Source: Sorghum bicolor
Taxonomy: Eukaryota; Streptophyta; Magnoliopsida; Poales; Poaceae
DNA length: 64,000 nt
Direction: 5' to 3'
Assembly: GCF_000003195.3 (NCBI RefSeq)
Contig: NC_012874.2
Coordinates: 59,773,768-59,837,767, forward strand
Shown: positions 43,617-55,047 of the stretch, piece by piece
How the letters are laid out: the number at the start of each line of letters is the position of its first letter
Position numbering within the stretch: position 1 is the stretch's first letter
Notes under the pieces: generated by a model
The model's input: the letters and a program-made list of their open reading frames with translations, nothing else
What the model was told of the DNA's origin: nothing
The model's database searches: none
Made by a program: the position numbers and the translations under genes

Positions 43617-46600
43617 TTAGAAACCGAAGTCCTCATCATCATTATCACCATTGTCATCATCGCCGCCACCGTCATCACAATCACTACTATCATCATCACT
43701 ATCAATATTGCCGAAACCTAAGTCCTCATCATTTTCATTCTCGTCACCACCTCCATCGTCCTCAACACCTAGTTCGCGCCGAGCCCTCCATCGCTCAAGT
43801 ATCATTAGGTCCTTAGCATCTTGCACCACTTCACCCTCATCCTCATCGATGTTGTTGTCTACTTCCATGCCCATTAGTGAAAGAATGTCTATCTCCAAAC
43901 GCCCTTCTAGCCCCTTAGGTTGATAGAACTCTCCGCTATCTGCCTTCGGGTCGAAGTTGTAATCATCATCGTTTGGGACAGGCGCTTTACCATGTGGCGA
44001 TACCAATTGCACAAGGTACCATCCCTTAAGCCTCTCGTCTTTTTGGCACGCCCACAGAAGATAATAAACTTGTGTGGCCTGTTGAGCCACAATATAGACA
44101 TCATCTCCACTATAGATAGAATCCTGTCGAATTTCAACTTGTCCAATGTCTTCGGCTCTTCTCGTGACATTAGGATCAAACCAATGGCATTTGAAGACGA
44201 CTGGTTTTAGAGCTTTAGGGCCCGGGAACTCGAGCTCGTATATTTCTTCCACTATGCCATAATAGTTGACACCATCGTTGCCGGGCGTACAAACTCCTGT
44301 GCATGTGGTCTTTCGACCAGGCCGACTCTCCTCCTGGCTTCTCGTGCGAAAGCGATAGCCATTGACATCATAAACGGTGAATGCATTGACCCTACTACTG
44401 CAGCCGCATGCAACTTGTTTCAATTCAGGACTCATTTGTTTATCCGTGCGTGCCTGCAAGGTGAGGCTAGGTAGAGCGTTACATTACTCGCTCATAGGTG
44501 CAAATTGGAATCTCAAAGTTGGAACGAGGTAAGTTTGATGGTACCTTTGTATGGAACCATGAAATAAAATCAGGCCTGGCATTTTTGAGGAAATCATCTT
44601 CTTCTTCGACGGTAGGAGCCGTATTCCTTCGCCAGTATTCCTTAAAAAACTCTCTAAAAAACAAGAGATGAAGGTGGTCGGAACGATACATGGAGGATAT
44701 TGACTACGTATGTAACAAGTCCAGAACTGAGAACTTACATTCGATAAGGAACCACTTCTTCAAGGTTCAACAACACGTAGAGCATGATAGTGCGAAACTC
44801 AAGTTGTTGCAACGTCTTGGGGGTACCTGCGCTTCCCCTTCCAAGTTGCCCCGTGAAAAGGCTCAGGGTCGATAAATTCTCGTCCTCATTGTAACGAGGG
44901 AGTGGTTTCATGTTCGGAAGGTTGTCAGTATAGTACGCCTTTGTGAAGTTCGACACCTCCTCCACTCTTGCTGCCTCTGCCACGGAAGCCTCAATTTTAG
45001 CTTTATTTTTACACTTTTTTCGAAGAATCTTTAGACACCTCTCTATTGGATAGCACCAATGGGCCTGCATAGGACCCCCCAGCCGTGCCTCACGTGGGAG
45101 GTGCAAGATCAGATGCTGCATTGGCAGAAAGAAGCCGGGTGGAAAGATCATCTCCAACTTGCAAATCAGCAGCGGTGCAAGACGCTCTAGGTCACGAATC
45201 ACTTCTTGAGATAACTCTCTGGTACAAAGTTGACGGAAGAAATAGCTCAACTCTGCCAGAACACGCCAAACTGGCTCGGGGAGGTATCCACAGGTCATCG
45301 CAGGAAGAAGTCGCTCAATCCATATGTGGAAGTCATGACTCTTCATCCCTAACACTTTCATAGTATTAAGGTTCACTCCCTACTCAGATTCGTCGCATAC
45401 CCATGAGGAAATAGTAACATCTTCATCCACTCCAGCACTTCCTTCCTATCGCTCCTTTTCAGGATGTAATCGGCTGGCCCTCTTCTCCAATTCTTGCCCA
45501 GCTTAGGGGTCTTCATCACAAGCTTTGGTCTATCGCAGATCGCCTCCATGTCAAGTCTAGCCTTAACGTTGTCCTTTGACTTCTGTTTTATGTCCATGAG
45601 GGTTCCCCAAAGTGCCTCGGCGATATTCTTTTCTGTGTGCATCACATTGATGTTGTGTGGAAGCAGAAGGTCCTTGAAGTAGGGGAGCCTAGTCAACCCC
45701 GATATATGGGTCCACATGTGTTCCTGACCGTACCCAATAAAACCATCAGTGTCTTTGTCGATTTTGAGAGCCTGTAACTCGGCAAGGACCTGGGCACAGC
45801 TCTTAATCTTAGGAATAGGGTCGGTGACTTCAACACCTTTAGTGAAGTGTTGGGTGTCTCGTCTGAATTCATGGTTCTCAGGCAGGAATTGACGATGTTT
45901 GTCAAACGAAGAGTACTTGCCATCCTTCTTCAGCCAGGTGAACATCACAGATTCCATACATACTGGGCAAGGGAACTTCCCGTGAACACACCACCCACAG
46001 AATATGCCATACGCTAGGAAGTCATGCATTGAATACTGATACCACACATGCATTGTGAAGTTCTTCTTCGTAGCTCGGTCGTATGTCATTACCCCCTTTT
46101 CCCAAGCATGTTCCAGTTCATCCCACAGTGGTTGCATGAACACACCCATATTCTTGCCCGGGTGTCCAGGTATTATCAGTGACAATAACACGTTCTTCGG
46201 TTCAAACATGACGCCGGGGGGAAGATTGAGGGGGATCACAAATACGGGCCAACAAGTGTACGGGGCCACAAGTGTTCCATACGGGTTGAACCCATCTGTT
46301 GCTATGGCTACACCTACATTTCGAGCGTCCTTAGCTTTGTCAGGATACTGCATATCGAAGTACTGCCATGCCTCAGCATCCGATGGGTGCACCATCTTGT
46401 CACTGTATCTTTTGCCATCTTTGTGTCATGTCATCTGCTTCGCGGACTCCTCTGTCATGAACATCCGTTGGAGCCTTGGGGTGAGTGGAAGGTACCGGAC
46501 GACCATCTCGGGGATCTTAGACTCCACCTTCTTGCCATCACCACCATCTACCTCCACATACCTCGAGGCCTTGCACTTTGGACAGTGCGTTGCAGCCTTC

Positions 46601-47274
46601 AGATCTTCTCCCCTAAATAGGACGCACCCATTAGGACAAGCATGGATCGATTCATACGACATCTTTAGTGCACGGAGGAGCTTCACTGACTCGTACGTGT
46701 TCTTCGGCAGCGTGTGATCCTTCAAAAGCATTGTGCCCAAAACTGTCAACATGAGATTGAAGCCGTCTCGACTCAGGCTCAACTGCGACTTCAACCCTAG
46801 AAGGCGACCAACGGCATCCAGTTGCGACATTGTTGTCTTCTCATGAAGAGGCTTCTGTGCCGAAGACATCATTTCATAGAAAGCCTTTGCGGTTTCCTCT
46901 GGATCCTCCTCCATCAATCCTTCATTGCCATGTGCCTCATTATAGTCTACCACCATGTCGGCCACCCCAGCATCTCCATCATACTCCTCGAGGCGTGCTC
47001 TTACCTCCTCCTCTCTAATACGTGTTTTTGCTTCACCATGGAAGATCCACCTCTTGTAGTTTTCCACAAATCCGTACTTGAAAAGATCTTTGTAGACCTC
47101 CCTCTGTACTTTTCTTTTATGGTTCTTACACTCTTTGCAGGGACACCACGTCCGATGCGACCCGTGAGCATCTGGCCCAAATGCTTGCTCCAGGAAGTTA
47201 TTGGTCCCCCTAACCCATTCATCGCTCTTCCTCTTAGTTGTCCAGCCAGCGTATATCCACTCACGGTCATCCAT
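43617..47274 (-). pseudogene. CACTA-C TNP2-type transposase, broken
   Basis: It starts MDDREWIYAGW and keeps the full domain order: Transpos_assoc (WCPCKECKNH), Transposase_21 (VAIATDGFNPYGT, NLPPGVMFEPKNV, INVMHTEKNIAE), DUF4218-like (KSHDFHIWIERLLPA, FPPGFFLPMQHLILHL, CYPIERCLK) and DUF4216-like (GVNYYGIVEEIYELEF, FKCHWFDP), with an acidic tail. The 3' part has introns (donor after TTATCGAAT at about 44740; small exon to HTK; last exon from ARTDKQMSPEL). Lesions: TGA at 46426-46428 where the family has Trp before HK.GKRY, and an extra base near 45376 shifting the frame after NLSR. Few lesions suggest recent inactivation. Confidence 0.85.
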
Positions 47275-47378
47275 CCTCTATTATGCGACAATGTAAGCAA
47301 GTAATAAAACCAGCATTTACATCTACAAGGCGTTCCTACCATCTAATAGGTGAAAGATAGGTCCTAATCCCACCCTAG

Positions 47379-47575
47379 GATGCGTAGATGAGGTTAGCTT
47401 CCATGCTCCGCTCCCGTCCGAGACGGAATTTCGGCAGCACCTCCCCGCTGTTCTCCCGATACACGTCCTGGTGGGGAGAGTGTGTATCCGGAGAACAACG
47501 GAAAGGTGCAGCCGAAACTCCGACTCGAACAAGAGCAGAACATGGAAGCTAACCCATCTACGCATCCGCAGGCTA
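47379..47575. repeat. Long hairpin in the CACTA-C transposase leader
   Basis: Two arms of about 90 bp pair across a short loop. The left arm begins GATGCGTAGATGAGGTTAGC and the right arm ends with the complement, GCTAACCCATCTACGCATC. Pairing continues through ATTTCGGCAGCACC against GGTGCAGCCGAAACT and the TTCTCCCGATACAC region. The arms are imperfect but strongly complementary. Confidence 0.7.
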
Positions 47576-47925
47576 TCCAAAAAACGTGGACAATCCGAAA
47601 GAGATACTGTCGCAGATATGCACTGATCAGCATACCAACGACCATATATCCCTTTCGGACGGGAGACACCTAACTTGGCTGCGTAATCTATAACTACTAT
47701 AAGGATGAGAGGTGAATTATACCTAGGATAGCGACACAAAGGCGAGTAGCAGGGCGATGGAGAGTCGACGCGATGTAGGAAGACCCACAGCACCCACGAA
47801 CACGATCGGAGTCACCAAGGACCTCCCACAGGTGATCCTACAAAAAGGACAAAAAAGGTTAGTAACCACTCAAAATTTCGGCAGCACCTCCCCTAAACGG
47901 GGAGGTTCCAAAACCTGCAAAATAC

Positions 47926-48021
47926 AATGGCGCGAAGGCCGATAACCACAACGGTACGAAGGCCAATAACCATAGTGGCACGAAGGCCGACATCACAATG
48001 GCACGAAGGCCAACAATTAGA
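47926..48021. repeat. Minisatellite, about four 24-bp units
   Basis: Units around GGCACGAAGGCC are repeated four times with variation (GGCGCGAAGGCC, GGTACGAAGGCC, GGCACGAAGGCC twice), separated by ATAACCAC or ACATCACA spacers. It lies in the leader region of the CACTA-C transposase gene. Confidence 0.65.
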
Positions 48022-49189
48022 AGGATTAATTACCACACCTGCTCAAATGCAAGATGGATAGATAAACTTTTTTCAGAGAGCTTGTCATACTTTATTATTA
48101 TTATTACAGTATAAACAGCTGCTAATTCAAACTTTACTGGTTTTGCTAGGATTCTTGCATTTTAATACGTACAAAACACAACATTTCAGGGTCCATCACT
48201 GGAGATTCTATGGACAGAACACATGTGAAAATGCAGTGTCGCTGTTAAAATTTAGCATATGCTCACACCATTCCACTACCACTCCACTAAGGCAGCAAAA
48301 GCTGTTCAGATTATTATACCTCAAACTAAACAAGGAAAACAGTGGCTTCTAAATCCAAACGTGCTCCCTGCGGTAGTCTCTTTACAATGACTGGTACACT
48401 AGTAGGTGGGAGCTGCGACCAAAAACAAGTCATCAATTCAATGGACCAAATGGCAGAAAGTTCAACTGAAATTGCTATCAAATTATTTGTTTGTTTTCAC
48501 ATAAGCTCGTACAGTAAATTTTTATGGTACTTTCAATCGTAACAATGCATCCTGAAGCTCAACTCTTAACCAGAAACTGAGAGATAAAAAAAATTGTGTG
48601 AGGTTTTTGCTCTAAACATCCCATGAAATACACGTCAGATCGACGCTAACAAGAATTCATAATCTCAGTGGAACTGGAAGAGAAACCCGCTTCCCACCCG
48701 CAACAACTAGCTACCAACTAGCTAGTAGACACCTTGATTTGCTCCCATCATAACAGAAACTGCGATTGAGTAGCAAACTGCAGAACCATATTCTTTTTTT
48801 TTTTGTGGCTAGGAGTGATCTGAAAATTACCAAGCTCATGTATTTAGAATACACATAACACGACCATGAAAATTACCAAGTATTTCAAGCCACGCAAGAT
48901 AATACCTTAGCAATGAAATACACAAACCATCTCCAATCACAACTATGCCTAAATATATGACATTGACTATCAAACAAAACAATTTCTCATCTTTAGCACT
49001 TCTGTAGGTAGCAATAGCTCGTCTCCTACATTACACTATCCTAGGTTGTACACAAATCGGAATGAAGGAGAGGAAGGCCTCACCTTGATGGGGACGTGAG
49101 TATCCTTGTAGGGGCGGTGCTGGTGGCCTAGCACAGATCGATGACGAACGGTGGTTCGGGTTCGGGGTCGAATACTCGAACTGCGTGAT
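48022..49189. other. CACTA-C leader or intron region
   Basis: AT-rich, non-coding sequence between the GC-rich block and the transposase start. By analogy with CACTA-A it probably belongs to a 5' untranslated intron. Nothing else is recognised. Confidence 0.4.
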
Positions 49190-49700
49190 CTCAACGAGGG
49201 TGTACGCGGCGCGAGCCCGCCTGCGCCTTCGCCCTTCGCCCTTCGAGCTCCGCGCCCAGTCGCGCACCACTGTACGCGGCGCTCAGCGCTCAAGCCGAGC
49301 ACCGGAGGCGGCGAAGATGCGGACGAAGACGACGCTGTCGATCCCCGCGGCGGCGAGCGTCGCCACGCCGCGGCGAGCCAGGGCGGGGAGGGCTGCGAGG
49401 GGCGGGGAGGGCTGCGAGCCAGAGCGCGGTCGGGTGCCGGGACAGGGCGCGGCCGGGAGGCGAGCGTGGCGCAGGGGAGAGGGGCGGGGCGTGGCGCAGG
49501 CGACAGGGGCGGGGCGCGGGGGAGAGGAGTGTGGCGCAGGGGAGAGGGGTGGGGCGCGGCGTAGGGGAGCTGGGCGGCGGCGCTGCGGGCAGGGGAGAGG
49601 GCAGCGGCGCTCCAGGCAGGGGAGTTGGCTGGCGGCGGCGCTGTGGGCAGGGGAGGGAGAAATGGGCCTGCGGGTTCGTTTTTTTACAAGTCACGGTGGG
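49190..49700 (-). other. GC-rich leader block of CACTA-C
   Basis: A sharp GC-rich block with many GGGGCGGGGCG-like runs follows (on the minus strand) the inner motif pairs. It is the positional match of the GC-rich leaders in CACTA-A and CACTA-D. Open frames within it show no domain and are compositional. Confidence 0.5.
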
Positions 49701-49724
49701 ATGGGGCCTTTTAGGTTTAAGTCC

Positions 49725-49824
49725 TTTGCCGACTGCCACTTGGCAAGGCAGTCGGCAAAGGCTCGGAATATTTTAACTACGAATATCCTTTGCCGACTGC
49801 CTGGATCTAGGGCAGTCGGCAAAG
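49725..49824 (-). promoter_or_regulatory. Inner motif pairs upstream of the CACTA-C transposase leader
   Basis: Four motif copies form two inverted pairs: TTTGCCGACTGCC at 49725 and 49789, GGCAGTCGGCAAAG at 49747 and 49811. They lie directly before the GC-rich leader on the minus strand, 2 kb from the element's terminal array. No strong TATA box is seen; CTAAAAGG near 49710 is the best candidate. Confidence 0.5.
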
Positions 49825-49859
49825 AACTTTTTTCTCTAATTTATTTGCAGCCTCAACTT

Positions 49860-51800
49860 GCTTCAATTTTTTTCTCCAAACTTTTTGAAATTATTATTAT
49901 AGGCTCTAGATGTGATAGAATGACACCTCAAAAAGTTTCGTGATTTTTTTACCTTTTTGGGTATATTTTGTTAATTTATTTCATTTAATTGAATTGTCCA
50001 TCGCATAATCCAACTTTGAACTACAGGTGCATGAAATAACCAAACTTAGGAATTAGAAAAATGATATTCATATTGGAGAGTTTATTTTGAGGCCGTGTCA
50101 AGAAACTCATCCAAAATTTTGAAATCCTTATCCTGGGAACACGATCATCCAAGTGTGGTAGAAGTAATTTTTAATTATATAAAATTTAAACAAAATCAAA
50201 AAATTACGAAACTTGTTGAGGTGTCATTTTATCACATGAGGAGCCTATGATAAATATTTGAAAAAATTTGGAGCAAGTTGTGACGTCAGATGTACAAAAC
50301 TCAAACACTTGCGCATGTGATGATCATATTGGAAATGTTTGGTTTTTTTTCATCTGATACTGCAACTTGCTCCAAACTTTCTCAAATTTTTTCTATATGG
50401 TCTACATGTGATAACATTAAACCTCAAAAAGTTTTGTGATTTTATGACTTTTTTTGTTATATTTCATTAATTAATTTCTTTAAATTGATTTTTCCACTCA
50501 ATAATCCTACTATGAACTATAGGTACATAAAATAATGAAACCTAGGCACTCGAAAAATGATATTCATGTCGAATAATGTATTTTTAGACCATATCCAAAA
50601 ACTGACCCAAAATTTTGAAGTCCTTGTCCACAGAACATGATCATCCAAGTGCGGTACAAGTGATTTTTAATTATATAAAACTCAATCGAAATCAGAAAAT
50701 TACGAAACTTGTTGAGGTGTCATGTTATCACATGGGGAGCCTATGCTAAAAATTTGAAAATTTTTAGAGCAAATTGTGATGTCAGATGTACAAAACTCAA
50801 ACACTTCAACATATGATCATATGTGATCATATTGGAAATGTTTGTATTTTGTTCATCTGATACTGCAACTTACTCCAAACTTTCTCAATTTTTTTCTATA
50901 GGGTCCACATGTGATAACATTAAACCTCAAAAAGTTTTGTGATTTTTTGACTTTTTTTGCTATATTTCATTAATTAATTTCTTTAAATTGATTTTTCCGC
51001 TGCATAATCCTACTATGAACTATAGGTGCATGAAATAGTAAAACTTAGCCATTTGAAAAATGAAATTCATGTTGAATAATGTATTTTTAGTCCAAAAACT
51101 AACCCAAAATTTTGAAGTCTTTGTCCACGGAACATGATCATCCAAGTGTGGTAGAAGTGACTTTTAATTATATAAAACTTAAACGAAATCAGAAAACTAC
51201 GAAACTTGTTGAGGTGTCATGTTATGACATGAGGAGCCAATGATAAATATTTGAAAAAAATTAGAGCAAGTTATGATGTTAGATGTATAAAACCCAAACA
51301 CTTGCTCATGTGATCACACGTGATCATATTGGAAATGTCTGGGTTTTGTTCATCTGATACTGCAACTTGCTCCAAACTTTCTCAAATTTTTTTATAGCTT
51401 CCACATGTGATAACATGACACCTCGTCAAGTTTCGTAATTTTCTGACTTTGTTTGAATTTTATATAATTAAAAATCACCTCTAATACACGTGGATGGTCA
51501 TGTCCCGTGGATAAAGACATCAAAATTTTGGGTGAGTTTCGGGAAACGACCTTCAAATAGACTCTCTAACATGAATATCATTTTTCGAATGGCTAAGTTC
51601 CATTATTTGATGCACCTGCAGTTCAAAGTAGGATTCTGCGGTGGAAAATACAATTAAAAAAATTATTTACAAAATATAGCAAAAAGGGTCACAAAATCAC
51701 GAAAGTTTATAAGGTTCACTTTTATTGCATGTGGAGGCTATGAAAAAAGTTTGAGGAAGTTTGGAGCAAGTGACGACATCGAATGTCTAAAACCTAAATT
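49860..51800. repeat. Array of alternating inverted repeats, period about 500 bp
   Basis: The phrase CCTCAAAAAGTTT(C/T)GTGATTTT recurs near 49935, 50420 and 50925, with a related copy near 51425. Between them inverted counterparts appear (AAATTACGAAACTTGTTGAGG near 50200, 50695 and 51195). Each 500-bp unit is itself a palindrome of about 250-bp halves (AAACTTTCTCAAATTTTTTC against TTTGAAAAAATTTGGAGCAAG). The last half-unit is inverted. There is no coding capacity. Confidence 0.75.
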
Positions 51801-51829
51801 CAAATTTCAAAAATAAAAAATTTTGTCTT

Positions 51830-52145
51830 TATCGACTGCCTAACGGCTTGGCAGGTGGCAAAGGGGACGAAGATGGAGGCCGTCAGCTGGCCGCCACCTT
51901 TGCCACCAGCTTTTCTTTGCCACCTGCCAGGCAGCCACCTTTGCCGACTGCCTTTCTTTGCCACCTGCCAGGCAGTCGGCAAAGGACGTCTTTGCCGACT
52001 GCCTTTCTTTGCCACCTGCCAGGATTGTTTGGCAGTTGGCAAAGAATCCTTTGCCGACTGCTTTTTAAAGCGGTCGGCAAAGAAAATCTTTGCCGACTGC
52101 CCTACCTTTGGCAGGTGGCAAAGGATTTTAGCAGTCGGCAAAGCC
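51830..52145. repeat. CACTA-C right subterminal motif array
   Basis: TTTGCCGACTGCC and TTTGCCACCTGCC, in both orientations, fill 300 bp before the intact terminus, mirroring the left array with the same two motif versions. Confidence 0.85.
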
Positions 52146-52234
52146 CAGTTTTCCTGTAGTGCAAGTAGGATTTGAGTCGCATACAATAATCTCCACATAA
52201 CTCTAATCTTTTGAAGTTAGCATGCTCATCCGAG

Positions 52235-52430
<196 letters not shown>

Positions 52431-53602
52431 TGAATAGTTCCTATCGAGGCTGCATTTTGAACTTTGATGGATATTAACAGTTCCTATCTATGCGACAGTG
52501 CCTTAAACTGCTGCAGCCGTAGGCTGATAAGCCATGATAAAAGGTATTGCTGACTGATTTGTTGTGAGAGAAAAATACTCTGTCTTATTTAGCTGATAAA
52601 CTCAAGCGAACACACATGCTGATCTCGTGACTGAGTGACAGTGAGCTGGAGCCAGATGCTACTGATTGTTTTCTACGACACTATCTTAAGGACAGTTGTA
52701 CACTTTTTACTTAGAAGAAAGTAATATTTTAAATAAATCTGAGCAGTTGATTTTATGAATTTTTTGAATTAATTAAAAAATTAAAAATCTAGGAAAACAA
52801 ATAAAACTCTTCTCACTTCCCATAATGACGTGAGTAAACATGGTAGGGAATCCTCCTTTCTCGAAAACAAGTGATTCTTCTCTAATACTGGCAGCAGCGC
52901 ATGATTTCATGGAACTAGCCAGCTTGACACGTTATAAAATATGTTTCAAAATCTTTAACACTCATAATTTAAATCTTACTTGCACAACTATAATTTGTTC
53001 TACTAAATAATCAATAAAGCAAATAGATATTGCATTTGTTGTCTTCAAAATCAAAGTTGATATTAGAATGTAAGTATAAATTCAAACTATCTATATCGGT
53101 ATTGAAATTTGAATTAAACTCCAGCTTAATAAAAACATGCCAAAATACAACCTCGAAAAAAATTAAACTAAAATAGAGTAAATAGTCTATCTGAATTCAA
53201 TTTACACGCATTTAATTTGAATATAATCACGGTCTTAGACATGCACATGCACATGCACATGCAAATCATTGAGGTTAGCACACATCAATCAAATCAAGAA
53301 AAAGATTGTTCATATCTAAACTTCCCTTAATTGTCTTATTTTACAAAATAAAAAAAATATGTATTCCACATATTACCTCCTATATGAGGTATAATAGATG
53401 ATTGTAACCATCCAATCAAAATAAATGAATGGCTCATAGTTGTTTGTGAGTACTATAGCAAAGCCCATTGATCAACAAAACAATTTTAGAATCGGCCACT
53501 TTACTATATGAACTGCTCCTAGGCCAGAACAATTTCCATTTTCTAAATAAAGTTGATCTGAAAATGATTTTTAGGGCAGCATGCTATGTAGAATATCAAT
53601 TA
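52431..53602. other. Intergenic between CACTA-C and CACTA-D
   Basis: AT-rich sequence with no gene. ACATGC units are repeated four times near 53239-53262. Nothing else is recognised. Confidence 0.4.
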
Positions 53603-53683
53603 CACTACTACAGAATGAGGCATTGGTTGATGCCTAAAATGGCCAAAAACCTCGGCCATTTTGCGGCCCGGGGTTAAAGACCC

Positions 53684-53925
53684 CTTTAACACCGGTTCGT
53701 AACACGAACCGGTGCTAAAGGGTCCTGCCCAACGGCTACTGACAGGTGCTGTCGGGGCAGAGACCCTTTAGCACCGGTTCGTATTACAAACCGGTGCTAA
53801 AGGGGTCCCTTTAGCACCGGCCAGAGCCCCGGGCCGAGGCAAACCCTTTAGCACCGGTTTGTGTTACAAACCGGTGCTAAAAGGTAACCCTTTAGCACCG
53901 GTTGTTGCTCTGAACCGGTGCTAAA
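53684..53925. repeat. CACTA-D left subterminal motif array
   Basis: CTTTAGCACCGG and CCGGTGCTAAAG alternate as inverted pairs (CTTTAGCACCGGTTCG near 53766, CGAACCGGTGCTAAAG near 53705, and others to 53925), about nine copies. The flank includes AACGGCTACTG and GTCGGGGCAG, words also present in the CACTA-B array. Confidence 0.85.
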
Positions 53926-53929
53926 GGTC

Positions 53930-53938
53930 CGGTTTATA
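53930..53938 (+). promoter_or_regulatory. Possible TATA box for the first CACTA-D transcript
   Basis: GGTTTATAGG follows the last subterminal motif and precedes the leader, the same position as the TATA box of the CACTA-A transposase. The match to consensus is modest. Confidence 0.35.
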
Positions 53939-54430
53939 GGCCGGCTCCCTCCTCCCCTCTGCCCATTTGAAACCGAGAGCACCATTGTTGTTCTTGGAGC
54001 TTCTTCTTGCTTGTTCTTCATTTGTTCTTCATCTCCAACGCCCATCGTTGATCTTCTTCGACTCCGTCATCGTCTCTTCGCGCTTAGAGGTGACTAACTT
54101 CAGCCTTTCTTATCTTTTTCATGTTGTTTTTGGCTTGTGATGTTCCCATCATATTTTAGCTCAAATCCACTTTGTTATTTTGAATCATTCACATGAATTA
54201 GTATCCATATATATATATCATATTTCATGGTTGACCTAGTTTTAATATATTTTGCAAGAATGAATTATAGTATATTTTTATGATCATAGAAAGTAGGATA
54301 GTTCAAATTAATTGGTTTGTTAATATCACTTGATTTATTTTTATTACTACATATAATGTCCATTGTATCATACATGTTTACTAGTAAATGTGGAATTTAT
54401 AATTGTTTTAAAATTGAGTATGGATAGTAG

Positions 54431-54911
54431 ATGGCAACCGTGACCGGGTCTTCCGTCTCTCAACGGGTTCAAAAGCGATACCGTCCGGAACTCCCTCTCA
54501 TTACTTGTGGCAAGTGTGGGCAGAAGATTTTGATGGAGTACAAAGTGTCGAAAGAGGGAGTAAACAAGGGTCGTATATTCTACAAGTGTCCAGATCGTAA
54601 TGTGAGTTATTTCCAGACATTTGCTTATATATGTGCATATTTTTTTAAATGATATTAATTAAACTTTTGATTCTCTCTTTTAATTTCAGTGGGACGGTAC
54701 CGGCGGATGTACAGGTTGGTACTGGGAGGAAGAATACATTGAACACATTAAGAAATCTTTTGCACAGGTGGTTGAGGCTGAAGGTGGTGAGGCAGTGAGC
54801 CGACGAAAGAAGTTCAATGAAGTTGATCAAGCGAATGATCTATCTATTATAGTTGGGATCGGACGCGAACTAATTATGTTGCTTAAGTGCATTTTAGTTT
54901 TATTTTTTTAA
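54431..54911 (+). CDS. CACTA-D GRF zinc-finger protein, two exons
   Basis: Exon 1 (54431-54601) and exon 2 (54690-54911) join in phase 0 to give 130 residues. The GRF-type zinc finger is clear: ITCGKCGQK, then NKGRIFYKCPDRN across the intron into WDGTGGCTGWYWEEEYI, with four Cys and the GR-F-Y core. GRF fingers bind single-stranded nucleic acid in other proteins. After the finger the sequence is weakly conserved and ends hydrophobic (LLKCILVLFF). A donor-like CAG/GTGGTTG in exon 2 could instead splice the finger onto the downstream transposase, whose ATG follows an acceptor. The gene is duplicated, broken, in CACTA-B at the same place, so it is a stable part of this lineage. Confidence 0.75.
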
Positions 54912-55047
54912 TGCTAGTTGCGATTGTATTTGTTGTAGCCAAGCTTTTCTAAATTAATCAACTATGTATCTTAGACATGTTGTGCAATAAGATGAGAAAC
55001 TATATGTGTGCATGGTTTTCATAATATATATGTTATCTTTAATGCAG

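Larger units (their letters stand above)
40419..52161 (-). mobile_element. CACTA-C: nearly full-length, mutated CACTA element
   Basis: The right end is intact: GTTTTCCTGTAGTG, closing at 52161, reads CACTACAGGAAAAC on the other strand. At the left the first dozen bases are lost or altered, and homology to the terminus begins with AACTG just before the first TTTGCCGACTGCC. Both minus-strand genes are recognisable but interrupted. No target duplication can be checked because the left end is damaged. The element is unusual in holding a 2-kb inverted array between its terminal motifs and its inner promoter-like motifs. Confidence 0.85.

Noticed and set aside
49151..49943. Long GC-rich frames on both strands
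   Set aside because: Compositional frames in the CACTA-C leader block; repetitive Gly/Arg/Ala content and no domain.
49725..52161. A separate small CACTA element nested in CACTA-C
   Set aside because: Only one terminus (at 52161) is found; no CACTA end lies near 49725, so it is treated as part of CACTA-C, though the idea is not excluded.
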